Origin: Symsagittifera roscoffensis
Lineage: Eukaryota > Xenacoelomorpha > Acoela > Convolutidae
NCBI RefSeq assembly: GCF_963678635.1
Contig: NC_087066.1
Coordinates: forward strand, 54,702,312 to 54,766,311
Direction: 5' to 3'
DNA: 64,000 nucleotides
Shown: positions 54,080-64,000 of the stretch, one piece after another
Position numbering within the stretch: position 1 is the first letter of the stretch
Layout: every line of letters starts with the position of its first letter
Position numbers and translations under genes: made by a program
The notes under the pieces: model-generated
Told to the model about the DNA's origin: nothing
The model's input: only the letters and a program-made list of their open reading frames with translations
Database searches by the model: none

Positions 54080-56243
54080 CTTTACCATCCACCATCCTTG
54101 TTCACTCCTTCCACCCATCTCTCTCTCCCTCTACTCAAGTGCTATGCTATATTTCTCATACTTTTTCATTTACTTGTCCTAGATCTCAACACATCATCAC
54201 TATCTCTCATTTCCACATGAACTTTTATTACAATATATAGCAACACTTTTCATCTGTTATGTTTCCCTGATTTCCCACAGACCGCCTTGCCTGGTTCACC
54301 AGTTAAGCGTACTTCACAGCCGATGAATCGAATTCGATTCTGTTTCCTCTGATTGTCAAATGACATCAAATTGATCAAACTGAAATGACATATGTTTTCA
54401 CTATTGCAGTGATGTAATTCATTTTCTCCAGCATTAGCGATCATTATATTAATAATAGTCTTATCACAATTTTTAATGTTCGTTTTTTCTATTCATAAGC
54501 AATTGCTTTGGAACTCTGTAAACACGGGTTGACCTCCATAGACCAAAAATGCTAGTCATACCATTCCATAAACTAAGTCTATGAAAAAAATTTAGTCATA
54601 CAAATTGCAAAAATAATTTGCTCAAATGGTGCCTTCTAACTGTCGAAGATTTTTATTCTTGTTTTGATAAAAAAATTTGGTGTAGCGTACTAAAAAAAGA
54701 AAAACTTTTGTCAAAAAAATGCTAATCATACAATTTTATATACCCGGGTTGACAAAAAACGATTATCATACATTTTTCATAAATGCAAAAAACGCTAGTT
54801 ATACTCTTTCATACAATTTCATAGAGTAAAAGTATATGTATGAAAATAGCAAAATAAGCTTTTGTTCCATATATGAAATTGTTTCATAAGCTGTTTTTCC
54901 AAACTATGAAATTGTTTGATATGCATTTTTTCCATAAATGAATATTCAAAAAATTTTTTGCTTTCGAAATATTGTGTTTCAACCGAAACACTACCCAAGA
55001 ATTTTTCATCATGAGAAAACCCAGAGAGTAACTGGCAGTTATCACGCAGATAAACTGCTTTTGGTGGTTTCAGCCATAAAAGTTAATAGTAAAAACATAT
55101 ACCAAAAAAGTAACTTTTTGAAAACGGCTAGATAATTTTTAGCTTGAAAAGTATGATGGTTGAGACAAAAGGCCTGTTTTTTCTACAAATTTATTTTTAT
55201 TTTAGCAAATGAAACAAAAGATAATAATCGTGTTTATAAAAAAAAACATTTTCATGTGATTTTTTCGGTTTTTCGGGTGAGAAACTCAACCTGGACTACG
55301 TTATAGACACAAAAATGTCGACTGTAAATTCTGAAAAATTTTTGAAGGCAACAACAAAAATTTTTCAGTGTTTTTTTTGTGTTATTTGTCAACCGCAAGT
55401 TGATTTTTGTGCTCAAACAAACATTTTTTGAAAAAAAAAATATTTTGCATTCAAAATTGAATTTTTGGTGCGTATAACGTAGTCTTGGATATACTAATAT
55501 TGGATTTTTTTTTATTTTCTCTTAAAAACTTTTATTTCAAAAATTCTTAAAACTCTTCTTTCTTTTGTATGGCATGCTTTTGTATGCCTTGATCAATGTC
55601 TGATAATTTAAAATTTCAAATTTTAGAAACAATCATCTGGGAAAATTTTCGCCAAAATTAAAAAGTTAGATATTTTTGTTATATTAATTGTGTAAGACAG
55701 CTGCAAACGTCTATTGTTTCTATTGCATTTATAATGCGAGACCGCCAAAAATGTAAAAATGCTAGTCATACACCTTTCATGCAATTTTCTGTAATTATGG
55801 AGTTGCATGAAAATTGTATGACTATCATTTTTGGTCAACCCGGGAATATAATCTTTATTAATTCAAACCAGGTAAATTTGTCAAGTTTCAAACTGACTTA
55901 TTTTAACGCAAAGACTTATTTTCATTTAAGCCCTGAAAGCAATTCCGATTCTAACTGAAAACATAATCTCGGGTTGCAATCAAAGAGAGATAAATTATAA
56001 ATTCATTTTATTATCAGCATTGTTACAGAAAAAAATCAGCCCTGCTCTGAGATAAATCATAATTTACTCCTTCAGTACTGAAAATTTTTTTTCCTGTTAC
56101 TGATATGACCACTTCAACATTGATGATTGGAGAGGATGAATTCTGCAAAGTCAGTGTGCAAATTTCCCGAACAGTACTGGAGAAGACCCTACTTATTTCA
56201 GCTATATATTCTATAGCTAAAAATAACTATCTTAATTTCTAAT
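54080..56243. repeat. Noncoding DNA with further GGTCAACCCGGG modules
   Basis: Modules begin at 54527 (GGGTTGACC) and 54743 (CCCGGGTTGAC), and one ends at 55833-55844 (GGTCAACCCGGG). A clear hairpin lies at 55755-55832, with 30-bp arms starting AAAAATGCTAGTCATACA and an 18-base loop. 54743 to 55844 could be one ~1.1-kb element with GGGTTGAC ends. No gene is supported; ORFs are short and A/T-rich. Confidence 0.55.
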
Positions 56244-56582
56244 TACAATTTAGTATTGGAGGTTTTTGCATCGCCGGTGAAAACTCCGTTGAGACTGTTG
56301 AAAAAACAAGAGAGAAAAAAAACGTCTGAAGTATCTGCACAAACTATACCAACAATTGAAGTTTTTCGTCTACAATTTTCAGCCGGAATGACAAATTTAT
56401 TCGAAGCCAAAGTTCTTTCAAGGAATACGATCGACCAAAAATTCGCCCTCGCAAGGTTAACTTGCGACCCGGTGGTTTCCAACAAGTTCACGTTTCTCGA
56501 GACAAAATTGTACAATCCGCGAGCATCAAAATTGCATGAAAATTTGGCGATTATTGAGTCCACAATATTTAAGTCTTTTTGA
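56244..56582 (+). CDS. Candidate last exon of an unidentified gene
   Basis: After an acceptor-like ACAATTTAG the frame is open for about 110 codons to TGA 56580-56582; an in-frame ATG is at 56256. The segment is G+C-richer than the flanks. The peptide starts basic (PVKTPLRLLKKQERKKTSE) and continues with a mixed, fold-like part (VFRLQFSAGMTNLFEAKVL, KFALARLTCDPVVSNKF). The minus strand is also open for 106 codons, so strand is uncertain. No domain recognised. Confidence 0.3.
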   Translation, partial: YNLVLEVFASPVKTPLRLLKKQERKKTSEVSAQTIPTIEVFRLQFSAGMTNLFEAKVLSRNTIDQKFALARLTCDPVVSNKFTFLETKLYNPRASKLHENLAIIESTIFKSF

Positions 56583-56689
56583 AGCTAGTCAAAATAATTT
56601 GATTTTTTCAAGCCAGGTTTAAAACTTTGTATGCAAAACTGTGACTATTTTCAGAATAAAGTGAGTTTTTTCTTATCTATATCAATTAT

Positions 56690-57180
56690 CTTCCCAACAT
56701 ACCACATCACAGAGAATGTATTCTTTATGCAGATGACACTAATGTTTTTGGAACACTCAACGAAAATAAAGAACTTGAAAAAGATTTGGATTTAAAATCA
56801 GAATGGATGGAAACTAATTTACAAAAAACATAAGACAAACATAAATAAAGATTACCAACAGAACAAAAAACTTTGAGAGTTTTACCTGGAACCAAAACAC
56901 GGTAGTAGTAAAAAGTGCAGTTAAATTTCTGGGATTAATTTTGGATCAAAATGTTACCTTGAACCATCATATTGAATCAGTAAAAATTCGCTCGATTCAA
57001 TTCCATTTTCTATCGAACAAGACAGTTTATCAGCTCATTTGTTCTCATTAGAATTAACAAGTAGTTTATACAACCAATATACCAATATGGTGATTGTTGC
57101 CAAAAAAACCGCTTTAAAAAATTTGCAAGTAATAAGACGAAATAAAGTTGTTCACTTCGTCATTTTCATGTTCTTAAAAC
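56690..57180 (+). pseudogene. Non-LTR retrotransposon (LINE) reverse transcriptase remnant
   Basis: Contains ECILYADDTNVFGT, the YADD catalytic box of LINE reverse transcriptases, then a helical stretch (ELEKDLDLKSEWMETNLQ) and, in a second frame, VKFLGLILDQNVTLNHHIES, the typical block that follows the palm in jockey/CR1-like elements. Later pieces with LKNLQVIRRNKVV fit the thumb region. Stops and shifts are many and no endonuclease is seen, so it is a 5'-truncated dead fragment. Confidence 0.8.
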
Positions 57181-59879
57181 AAACTTAGACAAATCGCTCG
57201 ATACTACTAGAAGGATAAAATCAGTAACAACAAAACCAAATCAACACGAAATAACAACAAAATAATAACTGTACGAATATGGGCACTATATAATTCTCTA
57301 ATTCATTTCAATAAGAATCTCAGAAAGAAAATTTAATTGAGCTTAAACAGTCTATAGATAACCTTATGCTTAAAATCAGAGATAATTATTTAATTGGTTG
57401 CGATTAATTCAACAAATTGTTCTGGTAGAAAAGTTGTGAGATAGTTTTTTTAAAATAAAATCATTGAACCATAAAGCGTACACACAAAAAAACATCCTAG
57501 TAATTGAAATAAAGCAAATAATTTAAAATATAAGTTTTAGGTATGAAAACTGTTTTTTGTTACTTTTCTCTGCTCGTATTTGTTTTGAAAATATATTATA
57601 AACAGATTCAAGATAACTGAACTGTAGGATTTCGAACTCTCAATTGTTTTTAAACCTTTTTTTTCTGGGTAAATATTTATACCTAGGTTAAACAATCAGG
57701 TCCATATACGATAGTATTAAACACAAAAAGTTCTCAGCAGCGCTTCAAAAGGTTAAATCATCTTCTGCGCTTGCTCAAGTTCGTGCTCATTCCATGACAA
57801 ATTTTTTATTTTCTTGGTTTTTTTGCACTACTTGAAACAAAATGATTCAAGTATTTCTTCTTTATACGAATCTGTAAAAAGGCAGCAGTAGTCTAGGCCA
57901 TTGTTTTTCATTTTAAAGAACAGCTCTTTTTAAAGGAAAGCTAGGGGTTTATTTGCCTTACATACAATCGAGAAACTTCACCTAAAATATAAAAAAAATA
58001 TGCAAATGTACACAATTTGGACAATGTGGTACAAACAATAAGATAAATTGAGCCTTCGTACAGGACAGTACTAAGCCAGTTTAGGTTGCAAACAATGAAA
58101 AGAGAACAACTTGGTTTTCGGAAAGTCTCCTTCTCTATCTGCACAACAACCGACCGTTCTTGTTTACATTGAACGCAGAGGCGAAGTGGAACGTTGTGAG
58201 ACCTAATGAAGCACACGCTTGGCAAAGCGAGCAAAGTCATTAGTTAAAAAAACATGAAGAAAACTTGTGAAGACAACTAGATCCAACCACATTATCATAG
58301 CACGGAAAATGTATTTGAGGAAAGCCGTTTCAAAGCCGGCAATGGTTTGAGACGTTTGATGAGCAAAAATAAATGATTTTATAAATTATTCAGTCAAATT
58401 TTGCCGCTGAAACAAAATATTGATGAAGGAATCCGATTTTGAAACTAAAAGCAGTTACGTTTTGTCGCGCCATTACCGATTTCCTAACTGGAGACCGCTA
58501 AGTTAGATTAACTAACTTTTATGAGATGAAGTTGAGATGAACTCAAAAAGTACATACACACCTAAGTGCATATTCGTAAATTCGTAGATATGCATGGAAG
58601 CACTTCTGAAAATACTGCAGCGCTTTAAGACTTCTACCTGAAAAAAAAGCAAGCAAAAACATCAAGGCCTAAATAAGTGAAAATCACTTCGTTCTTTTGC
58701 GTTTAAGAAAAAGTTAAAACGTTTTAAACACAAAAGAAAAGCGGATTGTTGCAACACTTGCGATTCAACACAAATAAAGCAATGTAAACAATCAGGCTGA
58801 AAAAGAGATGAAAGCCACTAAGTGACAAAAAGGAGTCAAAAAAATTTTTGCAAGACAATGCAAAAATTTCTTACATTCGACTCGTGGTCATCGAATTAAC
58901 TAAGACTTTTCTAGAAAAACAATTACCGCCGTTGAATAACAATTCGAAAAATTCGAAAACCTTATGCGAATGACAACAACGCAGAAAATTTCCAATGCTA
59001 CAGTGAAATTTCCAAATAATGGAACACTTTTATTTGCGAGTTAATGTTACACTAAGCTGATCACTAGCGAAAGCAACGCAAAATATTGTAACTAGGTCAT
59101 GTTGGCATCAGACAAACTAATTGAAAAAACGAAACAAAAATATGACTAAAGTAAAAGTTGGTGAATTATCTAAGTGCAGAACGGCTTTAAAATATAAGTG
59201 ATTTTGGTCAAATATTAAAAATGAACCCATAATTTGGAAAGCAAGCAAACAAAAAAGAGAAAATAAGGCTTCCAAAAAAGTCAACTTCCACGAATCAACA
59301 AAACGCAAGATTCGACCAGGAACCAACCCTAGATCGTATGTCTCGACAGTGCGATCTTTATCTCATGAGAAAAGCAGAAAGTCTTGATATCAACGAAATA
59401 CCATTAAAAATTAAATTATTTGCATAAAGATCTTCAAAGCAAAACTGTCCCACAGTAACTCGATCCCCAGATCAGGCCTCCTTAAGTCGATGTACACCCA
59501 CTAAAAACAAAAACGGTTTTTAAATCCACCATTCAGAAGTTCATACCTAAAAGAGCTTTGCGAGAAAATCAGGAGCCGAAATTTGGCTAGCAAAAAACCT
59601 AGCTCTATCGTTTAAGATACAAAATTGAAATTCAAGCTTTAGCTTATAAGATTATTTAATTTCGTGATTTGTGAACGCAAAAAAGCCGACAAGAATTACG
59701 ACCAAGTTCATCAAGCTTCATGACAAAAAAATATCAATATCTTAGGTTTTTAAGAAAAGTAGTTTACAGGACAGTCAGTTTATTGTTTCGACCACTGAAA
59801 GTGAGATATAACTTGGTGTTCCGGGAACTTTTTCTGTTTATATGCCTAGTAACCAACTGTTCTTGTTTTAAAAAAAATT
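57181..59879. other. Noncoding DNA with one diverged repeat pair
   Basis: No gene is supported. The segment 58040-58320 is a diverged direct repeat of 59760-60035: shared strings include ACAGGACAGT, AACTTGG, GTTCTTGTTT and AAGCGA.CAAAGTCA. ORFs of 60-99 codons in this stretch show no domain or G+C rise. Confidence 0.5.
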
Positions 59880-60330
59880 GCAAGATGAAAGATACCTTGA
59901 AAAAAGACGCAGTGGAACCTTGCGCGACCTGCAGTAACATACGCCTGACAAAGCGAACAAAGTCAGTAATTCAAAAAACATGAAAAGATGCGAAATGACA
60001 AGATCCAACCAAATTCCCATAACAGAGAAAATCAATTGAAGGAGAATTTTTTATGTTAAATCGGCCTCGACTTCTTGTTGAGCGTCGCTTAAGAAGCAAA
60101 AGGATTTTTTATCAAAAATTTGAAAAAAGATCCTCAAAAAAGCTTTCTTTCAATTGATTTTGCGTAATAGGGGAAATTAGTTGGATCTTGTCATCTCGCA
60201 TGTTTTCTTCATGTTTTTTTTAATTATTGACTTTGCTCGCTCTGCCAGGCGTGTGATACTTCAGGTCGCGCAAGCTTCCACTTCGTCTCTTTTTTCAATG
60301 TAACTTTCATCTTTTTAGGATTTTTTTTCC
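59880..60330. repeat. Inverted repeat, ~150-bp arms
   Basis: The left arm (about 59880-60040) starts GCAAGATGAAAGATACCTTG and includes GTGGAACCTTGCGCGACCTG. The right arm (about 60150-60320) is its reverse complement with about 80-85 percent agreement. About 110 bp lie between. A third, inverted-orientation fragment is at 62440-62510 as part of the direct repeat. The arrangement can fold back and resembles a foldback element or two inverted inserts. Confidence 0.7.
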
Positions 60331-61245
60331 AAGAATTTTTCCGAAATTTTTCCAAAATGTTTTTCAAAAAATTTTCTCCAGGTTTTTTTCGATGCTGTAT
60401 CATGTTATTTCGTTCTAACAGTAATGTGGAATCTTTCTAACGTTTTTTAAATTTTTGCGTTTTTGGCAAAAATGTCCAAAATTATTCGGAAATGTTCATT
60501 TCTGGTATCAAATTTGGTCAGTTTAAGGTTAATGGATTGGCTACTAGGTTCGAGTTACACTAATAAAAATAGTTTAGCATTTGATTTATAAGAACCGAAG
60601 ATTTCACAAAATTTTCTATTTTGTGTTTTTTGAAAACAAATTTATGACAATTTTGCCTTTTTTCTTGCTTGAATCGGGTTGGTCGCAATCAAGAGTTCGC
60701 CCAAAAATTTGCAGTCTGCTTTCAAAGATGTACCGTTGACAACAACATTTTATTCATAATTAGCTCACACAGACAAAAAAAAAGTTTTGGATCGGCCTTA
60801 CAAGTTTTTGGAGAGTGAAGTTTTTCGAAGCGGTCATTGGGAAGAACTTTCGGGTGTCATCGGGAAAAATTTCGGGTGTCATTAAAAAACACTAGCACAA
60901 CGACCAAAGTCCACAATACGGACAGCTGAAAAGGCCTCTGTCAGTTTTCGGCTAGCAGAACACTTTTGGCGAACTGGACAATCAGTCAACTCGGCTAATT
61001 GTACTCTCTGACGAATTTCAGCCCATTGCACTCTGCCAATCGCAAAATTCAGCCAACTGGACACCACTTTCAGCCAAATGCCCACTTTCGGCCAAACGCT
61101 CCCTTTCGGCCAAACGCCCATTTTCGGCCAAACGCTCACTTTCGGCCAAACGCTCGCTTTCGGCTAACTGACACTTTGGACCAAACGTCCACTTTGCCAA
61201 ACGCCCACTTTCGGCCAAACGCCCACTTTCGGCCAAAACTTGAAC
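60245..61245. repeat. Copy A of a ~1-kb segment with an 18-bp minisatellite
   Basis: Shares long blocks with 62439-63330: TTTCAAAGATGTACCGTTGA, TTAGCTCACACAGACAAAAA, TTGGATCGG and CAACTCGGCT. At 61064-61245 it ends in about ten units of the type CTTTCGGCCAAACGCCCA (18 bp). Because 18 is a multiple of three, the array is open in several frames; on the plus strand it encodes repeats of FRPNAH. Such openness is expected of the array itself. Confidence 0.75.
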
Positions 61246-62438
61246 TACAGCTGATGACAACCCCTGATGGTGTTGATCGAATTGTGTAATAGTCGAAGTG
61301 CTGCTCGAATTGAATTGCTGCTCAATTTTTGGCTCGCGGCACCAAAAATGTGACCGCGCCTACCTCATAAGCCTAAAATATCTCACAAAAAAATAAGTAA
61401 AAGATGAAATAACCAAACTGAATTAATTCTGGAAAGGGCATAAATCGCAATATTTGTCGAAATAAGCGGATAAACCATTCAGCAAAATCGGCACATTCAC
61501 GGCTTAACGTCTTAACTTAACAGCTTTTTGTGATATAAAGTAAATCAGATACAGACGACAATAACCTGTCAGACAAGGCTTTTTGCTATGTTTCATCTTT
61601 AGTTTTAGTTATATATACATTTTGGTTCGGGTAACAACCTTGGCTTTTTTGGGGGGCTCGAACCTACGCCGAACCGGTCTGGTCAGTTTTTTAGGCTTTT
61701 TTCTCGACCAATGTGCAATTGATCTTAATTTAATTCAAATTATTTGATTCTATAATCTCGCTTAAGGGAGGTTATTTGCGTGGCAACAACAGTCGTTCTG
61801 GGATTTGTGGGAAAACTCAGCTCCTTTGTTTGTTATCTTTTTTCACTCAAATGGCTTTGGCTGATACCATATTAGGAAAACTGATTTTATGCCATTTACA
61901 CTATGCACATGGTATGTTCTCGCTTTTCCATACGGAATGGGGCAAGTAACATTAGTTCAAACTGTTTTATGACAACATTTTGTTATCGGCTCAACTGGCA
62001 GTTTTTCTATTTTGTCTTTACAATTCGCCTGAAGGTTTGGAGTAATTTGTTCAAATAAAAAGTGTGAAGTTTTTGTAGATCTATTTTCTGAGCTCCGCTT
62101 TGCCTTTTGTGTAAAAATTTTTTTGCATTTTCAGTTTTATAATTGTAGGAGAAAAATAGTTTTCAAATCTGAAAATCTTGTGATTTTTTCTTGGTTCTTT
62201 TTTTTCCGGTAAAAAAATTTTAAAAGTGCACCTATTCCAAAGGAAAAGTTTCCATACGTAATAAAAGATATGTGAATGCACTTGATCATATCTAATCAAT
62301 TCAAACGTATTTGCTGAAAATTAGGTAACTTGTGCTCTCCAGTTGTGAAAGGGGAAATGGAGCAGAAAAAAGTCAACGGTTACTAAAAACTAAAACCAAC
62401 TTTCGAAACTAGAATATTCAACCTTGAAAATTCAGCCA
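61246..62438. other. Noncoding DNA
   Basis: No gene, RNA or repeat that I can support. A few open frames under 75 codons lie in A/T-rich sequence without domain. Confidence 0.55.
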
Positions 62439-63330
62439 GGCGTTTCATACTTCATGTCGCGCAAGGTTCCATTTCGTTTCTTTTTTCAAGGTAACATTCA
62501 TCTTTTTCGGATTTTTTTCCAAGACTTTATTTCGTTACTAACAATACTGTGGCATCTTTCTAACATTTTTTCTCATTTATGCGTTTTTTTGGACTGTTTT
62601 GAGAAAATTTGGTCGGTTTAAGGTAAACGGATTGACTACTAGGTTCGAGTCATAGTACGTTACACTAATAAAAATAGTTTAACATTAATTTTATAAGAAC
62701 CAAAGATTCAACAAAGTTTTTTATTTTGTGTTATTTTTAAAAGTTAAATTATGACAATTTTGCAAATTTTCTTGCTTGAATCGGGCTGGCCGAAATCAAG
62801 AGTTCACCGGAAATTTTGCGGTCTGTTTTCAAAGATGTACCGTTGACAATAACATTTTATTCTTAATTAGCTCACACAGACAAAAAAAATTTTGGATCGG
62901 TCTTACAAGTTTTTGGAGATTGAGTTTTTGGAAGCGGTCATCGGGAAAAACTTTGGGTGTCAACAAAAACACCAGCCAACGTCGACCAAAGTCCACAATA
63001 AGGACAGCTGAAAAAGTGTCTGTCAGTTTTCGCAAACAAAAAAAGCAGATCACTTTTGGCGAACTGGAAAATCAATCAACTCGGCTGATTGCACTCTCAG
63101 ACGAACTTCGGCCTATTGCACTCTGCCAATTGCACAATTCAGCCAACTGGACACCACTTTCAGCCAAACGCCCACTTTCGGCCAAACGCCCATTTTTGGC
63201 CAAACCCCCATTTTTGGCCAAACACCCATTTTCGGCCAAAAAGCTCACACTTTCGGCCAAACGCCCGCTTCCGGCCAACAGAAACTTTGGGCCAAACGCC
63301 CACTTTTGGCCAAAACTTGAACAACAACTT
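62439..63330. repeat. Copy B of the ~1-kb segment with the 18-bp minisatellite
   Basis: Direct repeat of 60245-61245 with scattered indels (copy A has about 110 extra bases near 60340-60400). The minisatellite (63151-63320) has about nine units with more variation. A 200-codon frame (62776-63378) runs through it, mostly because of the array; its first half has no domain and I do not regard it as a gene. Confidence 0.75.
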
Positions 63331-63632
63331 TCCGATTGGACACGACTTTTATCCAAGAAGGCCATAAAAGGAAGCTGAAATCTGATTGGATACGACTACA
63401 ACCCAAATAAGGAAAATCAATTCTGCTTGGCCAAACCCACATAATCGAGTTGAAGGTATCCCTAACTCCTAACTAAAAATCATTTTTTTTTCAATTTAAC
63501 TACCGTCAACTACTTCCTCTCTCAGCTCTAAATACCTTAATTTCAACTTATCTTCCGTCAGCTACCCCCTCTCTCAGCTCTTTCTTGCTTTTACTCTTTT
63601 ACTCAATTTTATGCTCAAAATGATCTTCTCAG

Positions 63633-64000
63633 TGCAAAACAGCAACCTCTGTAGAATTTTCGCCTGATCTAGTACAAATTCAAGTGCGAGAAACAGTGTC
63701 TGGATTTTTTCTGACACCAATGGACATCCCAATCCAAGTCTGGCACATGGTGGAAGTGATGCGAATGGACTTCAACGAACATCATATGACACAAGTACCC
63801 ATGACAGAGAACCGACTTGAAGAAATGCAAATGATGGAGGAAGTTTCTGATCATGTGGGATTGAACTACCCCGAGATTCCTGACTCAAGATTTGTAGCTC
63901 AACCAGTCGACGACTTCCTCTTTCCTTGGGAGGAGGCAGGTTCAGCCGAAAACCCCATCACAATAGATGAAGATGAGGGTTTCTCAGAAACAATGACAAC
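63633..64000 (+). CDS. Open exon of an unidentified gene, running off the window
   Basis: After a pyrimidine-rich stretch and acceptor TTCTCAG (ending 63632) the frame is open for 122 codons to the last base, with an in-frame ATG at 63720. The sequence is G+C-richer than the flanks and strongly acidic: MDIPIQVWHMVEVMRMDFNE, NRLEEMQMMEEVSDHVGLN, DDFLFPWEEAG and ITIDEDEGFSE. No domain is recognised. It may be a first coding exon (ATG 63720) or an internal exon. The gene continues to the right of this window. Confidence 0.5.

Noticed and set aside
58000-58240. Minus-strand ORF of 99 codons (57941-58240)
   Set aside because: Overlaps a diverged repeat whose other copy (59760-60035) does not keep the frame.
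62776-63378. 200-codon ORF through the second minisatellite
   Set aside because: Most of its length is kept open by the 18-bp array; the first half has no domain and copy A does not keep the same frame.

Overview
This window looks like an AT-rich, repeat-laden stretch of an animal genome, probably a marine invertebrate; the species cannot be named from the sequence. Support for a eukaryote: GT-AG introns (two of only 58 bp), LTR retroelements with an envelope gene, a non-LTR reverse transcriptase fragment, DNA-transposon-like palindromes, and an AIG1/GIMAP-type GTPase. There is one 200-base assembly gap (1941-2140).

Layout. 1-4569: mostly noncoding DNA with short palindromic repeats and the 3' end of an unidentified coding exon just after the gap. 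4574-23235: an 18.66-kb LTR retroelement on the + strand (element 1), bounded by TG...CA LTRs and the 4-bp target duplication ATAC. 23306-26103: a deleted relative on the + strand (element 3, target duplication ATTT) carrying a 199-bp MITE. 25082-33134: a 4-kb tandem duplication, each unit holding one GIMAP-like gene between a sense LTR and an antisense LTR. 32624-51259: a second 18.64-kb element on the - strand (element 2, target duplication ATTG). 51260-64000: repeat-rich DNA with arrays of a gagcggttt motif around a 162-codon ORF, a LINE remnant, an inverted repeat, two copies of a ~1-kb segment with an 18-bp minisatellite, and an open exon running off the end.

Elements 1 and 2 have the order gag, protease, RT, RNase H, integrase with a GPY/F module, then a block of accessory genes: a small hydrophobic protein (ORFa), a second small membrane protein starting directly on the ORFa stop (ORFb), a Pro/Ser/Thr-rich protein (ORFc), an envelope-like glycoprotein, and a final large ORF (ORFd) that overlaps the env stop as ATGA. 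A short intron sits directly behind ORFd in all three elements. About 18.6 kb is very long for a Ty3/gypsy-type element, and the accessory genes match nothing I recognise. Both elements carry many frameshifts and stops, so these copies are dead or dying, but comparing them shows which frames were once coding.

The GIMAP-like gene has three exons: a GTPase domain and start of a coiled coil in exon 1, a long coiled coil in exon 2, and a 26-base last exon. The right copy (30284-32400) is open over 477 codons; the left copy (26217-28392) has two nonsense codons. Each ATG lies only 112-113 bp downstream of a sense LTR, so the LTR may supply the promoter. Inferred order of events: elements 3 and 2 inserted on either side of the GTPase gene, then the gene was duplicated together with the inner LTR ends.
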